Shown: positions 21,356-23,653 of the stretch, in pieces
Numbering within the stretch: position 1 is the first letter of the stretch
How the letters are laid out: the number at the start of each line of letters is the position of its first letter
Assembly: GCA_002083525.1 (NCBI GenBank)
Contig: LWDM01000048.1
Location: 1-23,653, forward strand
Length of the DNA stretch: 23,653 nt
Reading direction: 5' to 3'
From: Proteobacteria bacterium SG_bin9
Lineage (GTDB): Bacteria; Pseudomonadota; Alphaproteobacteria; Rhizobiales; Xanthobacteraceae
The notes under the pieces: model-generated
What the model saw: only the letters and a program-made list of their open reading frames with translations
Told to the model about the DNA's origin: nothing
Databases searched by the model: none
Program-made: the position numbers and the translations under genes

Positions 21356-21447
21356 ATCCCCAAAAGTTGGGCCAACCTACAAAACTCGCTTCGCTTTGGC
21401 GAGGGGCGGAAGCCTACCAAATTCGCGTTAAAGGATCGGGTGAGGCC

Positions 21448-22839
21448 CTATTTTCGCTCTTTTTTCAGCCGCTTGAGCCAGCCATTGGCCTGCGCACGCA
21501 CGTTCTTCGGCGCGGTGCCGCCGTAGCTGACGCGGCTCTTCACCGAGCTTTCGACGCTAAGCACACCGAAAACATCCTTCGTGATCTTGGGCTCGACCGC
21601 CTGCATCGCCTTGAGCGGCAACGCGTCGAGCGCGACACCGGCTTTCGAAGCCGCCGCGACGATTTTACCGGTGACGTGATGCGCATCACGGAACGGCATC
21701 TTCAAGGTGCGCACCAGCCAGTCGGCGAGATCGGTTGCAGTCGCATAGCCGTCGCCCGCAGCCGCCTTCATCTTGGCCTTGTCCGGTGAGAGGTCGCGGA
21801 CCATGCCGGACATGGCGCGCACCGCGAGCGCGATCGCGGCGAACGCCTCCATCGCACCGGCTTTGTCCTCCTGCATGTCCTTTTGATAGGCGAGCGGAAG
21901 ACCCTTCATCACCACCAGCAATCCGATCAGCGAGCCGATGGCGCGGCCGGTCTTGGCTCGCACGAGCTCGGCCGCGTCCGGATTGCGCTTCTGCGGCATG
22001 ATCGAGGAGCCGGTCGTGAACTTGTCGGAAAGCTGCACGAGGCCGGTGAGCGGCGACGTCCAGATCACGATCTCTTCGGCGAAGCGCGACAGATGCGTTG
22101 CCGTGATCGCGCAGGCTGCCAGCGTCTCCAGCACGAAATCGCGATCGGAGACGGCATCGAGCGAGTTCGCCATCGGCCGGTCGAAGCCGAGCGCCTTCGC
22201 GGTTGCGTGGCGATCGATCGGAAACGAGGTGCCGGCGAGCGCGGCGGCGCCGAGCGGACTTTCGTTCAATCGCTTGCGCGCGTCATAAAAGCGGCCGCGG
22301 TCCCGCGCCGCCATCTCGACATAGGCGAGCAGATGATGACCGAGCGTGACCGGCTGCGCCGTCTGCAAATGCGTGAAGCCCGGCATCACCGTATCGGCGT
22401 GCTCGAGCGCGCGCTCAGCCAGCGCCAATTGGAAGTCCGCGAGCGATGCGTCGATCTCGTCGATGGTGTCGCGGACATAGAGACGGAAGTCAGTCGCGAC
22501 CTGATCGTTGCGCGAGCGCGCCGTATGCAATCGCCCCGCGGCCGGGCCGATCAGTTCACCGAGCCGGCTTTCGACATTCATATGAATGTCTTCAAGCGCC
22601 CGCTTGAACGTGAACGAACCCTTGCCGATCTCTGACAAAATCGTGTCTAGACCCTTGGCGATGTTTTTTGCATCGTTGGCCGCAATAATGCCCTGTGCAG
22701 CAAGCATCGCGGCATGCGCCTTGGAAGCAGCGATATCCTGCGCGTAAAGGTGGCGATCCACGTCGATCGAGACGTTGATTTCCTCCATGATCGCGTCGGG
22801 GCCCTCGCCGAACCGGCCGCCCCACATCTTGTTACTCAT
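21448..22839 (-). CDS. argH: argininosuccinate lyase
   Basis: 463 residues, full length. ArgH splits argininosuccinate into arginine and fumarate, the last step of arginine synthesis, as a cytoplasmic homotetramer. Three conserved regions are clear: HTARSRNDQVATD (105-117), GFTHLQTAQPVTLGHHL (154-170, His157 the acid/base region) and the fumarase-superfamily signature GSSIMPQKRNPD (277-288). MWGGRF near the N-terminus is typical. The gene is divergent from tlpA across 130 bp and 92 bp ahead of the lipoprotein gene, probably in one operon with lysA. Confidence 0.96.
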   Translation of the reverse strand: MSNKMWGGRFGEGPDAIMEEINVSIDVDRHLYAQDIAASKAHAAMLAAQGIIAANDAKNIAKGLDTILSEIGKGSFTFKRALEDIHMNVESRLGELIGPAAGRLHTARSRNDQVATDFRLYVRDTIDEIDASLADFQLALAERALEHADTVMPGFTHLQTAQPVTLGHHLLAYVEMAARDRGRFYDARKRLNESPLGAAALAGTSFPIDRHATAKALGFDRPMANSLDAVSDRDFVLETLAACAITATHLSRFAEEIVIWTSPLTGLVQLSDKFTTGSSIMPQKRNPDAAELVRAKTGRAIGSLIGLLVVMKGLPLAYQKDMQEDKAGAMEAFAAIALAVRAMSGMVRDLSPDKAKMKAAAGDGYATATDLADWLVRTLKMPFRDAHHVTGKIVAAASKAGVALDALPLKAMQAVEPKITKDVFGVLSVESSVKSRVSYGGTAPKNVRAQANGWLKRLKKERK

Positions 22840-22969
22840 GTTCCGATCTGCCGTTCGTCATTCGCCGCCAACCATTCCGCTCGCCAAAGATTCTGCTCGT
22901 AATGTTGCTTTCACCGCCTTAACGAGACAGCGCCCTGCAACCCGACGACTCCCGCAACGTACCTGACGC

Positions 22970-23653
22970 ATGACCCAGAATCAGACATCCGAAAAGCCCG
23001 CCGCCCCCGCATCGAGCCGCAAGCCGATCATTCTGGGAGCACTGGCTGTCGCCGTAGCCATCGGGATTGCCGGGGTATACGGGATGGGCGGGATGAAGCG
23101 CAACGATCAGGCGGCCTCCCCCCCCGCCGCCAGCTGCGCCAAGACCGTCGATTTGGCGAAGAAGATTCAGCCGCTGGTGAAGGGCGAAGTTGCCGCGCTG
23201 ACCGTCAATGCGACACCGTTCAAGGTCCCCGATCTCGCGTTCGAGGATGCGATCGGCAAGGTCCGCAAGCTGTCGGAATGGCAGGGAAAGACCGTTCTGG
23301 TGAACCTCTGGGCCACCTGGTGCGTGCCCTGCCGCAAGGAAATGCCGGCACTCGAGGCGCTGCAGACCAAGCTCGGCGGCCCGAAATTCGAGGTCGTGGC
23401 GATCAACATCGACACCACCAACCCGGACAAGCCAAAGGCGTTCTACAAGGACACCAATCTGGTTAAGCTCGGCTATTATACGGACGCGAAAGCGAAGGCT
23501 TTCCAGGATCTTAAGAGCGTCGGCCGGGCGCTCGGCATGCCGACCACGGTGCTGATGGACGGCAACGGCTGCGAAATCGGCTTCATGGCCGGACCGGCCG
23601 AATGGGCCGGCGACGACGCGATCAAGCTGATCACGGCCGCGACCGGCAGCTGA
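22970..23653 (+). CDS. tlpA: membrane-anchored thioredoxin-like protein TlpA
   Basis: 227 residues, complete; the stop codon is the last three bases of the window. A single N-terminal membrane anchor lies at about 19-40 (PIILGALAVAVAIGIAGVYG), followed by a periplasmic thioredoxin fold. The active site is WCVPC (Cys118, Cys121) and the cis-proline loop is GMPT (189-192). Two more cysteines, Cys56 in ASCAKTV and Cys201 in NGCEIGF, match the structural disulfide known in Bradyrhizobium TlpA. TlpA reduces the periplasmic copper-site cysteines needed for cytochrome aa3 oxidase assembly. The tlpA-argH divergent pair is typical of Bradyrhizobium relatives and supports the assignment. Confidence 0.93.
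   Translation: MTQNQTSEKPAAPASSRKPIILGALAVAVAIGIAGVYGMGGMKRNDQAASPPAASCAKTVDLAKKIQPLVKGEVAALTVNATPFKVPDLAFEDAIGKVRKLSEWQGKTVLVNLWATWCVPCRKEMPALEALQTKLGGPKFEVVAINIDTTNPDKPKAFYKDTNLVKLGYYTDAKAKAFQDLKSVGRALGMPTTVLMDGNGCEIGFMAGPAEWAGDDAIKLITAATGS

Overview
The window is a chromosomal segment from a GC-rich alphaproteobacterium. The most likely source is Hyphomicrobiales, close to the Bradyrhizobium / Rhodopseudomonas / Pseudolabrys group. This rests on gene content and order recognised by eye: tlpA facing argH, an LptM-like lipoprotein, lysA and a TIGR02302 protein; ftsE-ftsX-ydcF-plsC facing an MJ0042 zinc-ribbon gene and a CpdR-like regulator; and metX-metW behind a SAM-II riboswitch. Several short palindromic repeats of alphaproteobacterial type support it. 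No database search was possible. There are no rRNA or tRNA genes, CRISPR arrays, transposases or phage genes. Genes are tightly packed and nearly all look intact; the first is cut by the window edge.

Layout. 1-553 (-) is the N-terminus of clpB, with a putative heat-shock promoter behind it. 730-3727 (+) holds a MOSC-domain protein, a secreted caspase-like protein with a C-terminal YARHG domain, and an alpha/beta hydrolase whose ribosome binding site abuts a repeat. 3845-6692 (-) holds a PhzF-family protein and metW-metX. Upstream of metX lie an intrinsic terminator, a SAM-II aptamer and a sigma-70-type promoter, a complete sulfur-amino-acid control region. 7182-10090 (+) is an aromatic amino acid operon: chorismate mutase with an unusual C-terminal domain, an HisC-type aminotransferase, and TyrA. 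10087-11271 (-) is a DUF2125 membrane-anchored protein, followed by a ChaC-like gamma-glutamylcyclotransferase (+). 12165-15452 (-) is plsC, a YdcF protein, ftsX and ftsE. 15603-16927 (+) is the MJ0042 protein and a CpdR-like receiver. 16997-22839 (-) is the TIGR02302 protein, lysA, the lipoprotein and argH. 22970-23653 (+) is tlpA.

How the genes work together. MetX acylates homoserine and MetW usually accompanies it, and SAM feedback would act on both through the riboswitch. Chorismate mutase, TyrA and the aminotransferase make up the route from chorismate to tyrosine and supply prephenate for phenylalanine. FtsE and FtsX form a division-linked ABC complex, with PlsC making phosphatidic acid beside it. 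LysA and ArgH complete lysine and arginine synthesis.

The most unusual signal is non-coding. Two elements of exactly 168 bp, at 6997-7164 and 11239-11406, share a detailed architecture but little primary sequence. Each has two hairpins, each hairpin with a 10-bp outer stem, a 3-nt one-sided bulge, an inner stem of about 16 bp and a loop of 22-23 nt. The hairpins are separated by 12-13 AT-rich bases, and the bulges sit on the two arms facing the centre. Differences between copies are compensated within each hairpin. In the second element the apical loop displays the start codon of the DUF2125 gene. Other palindromic repeats lie at 2731-2854, 3745-3832, 4712-4830 and 16939-16987.
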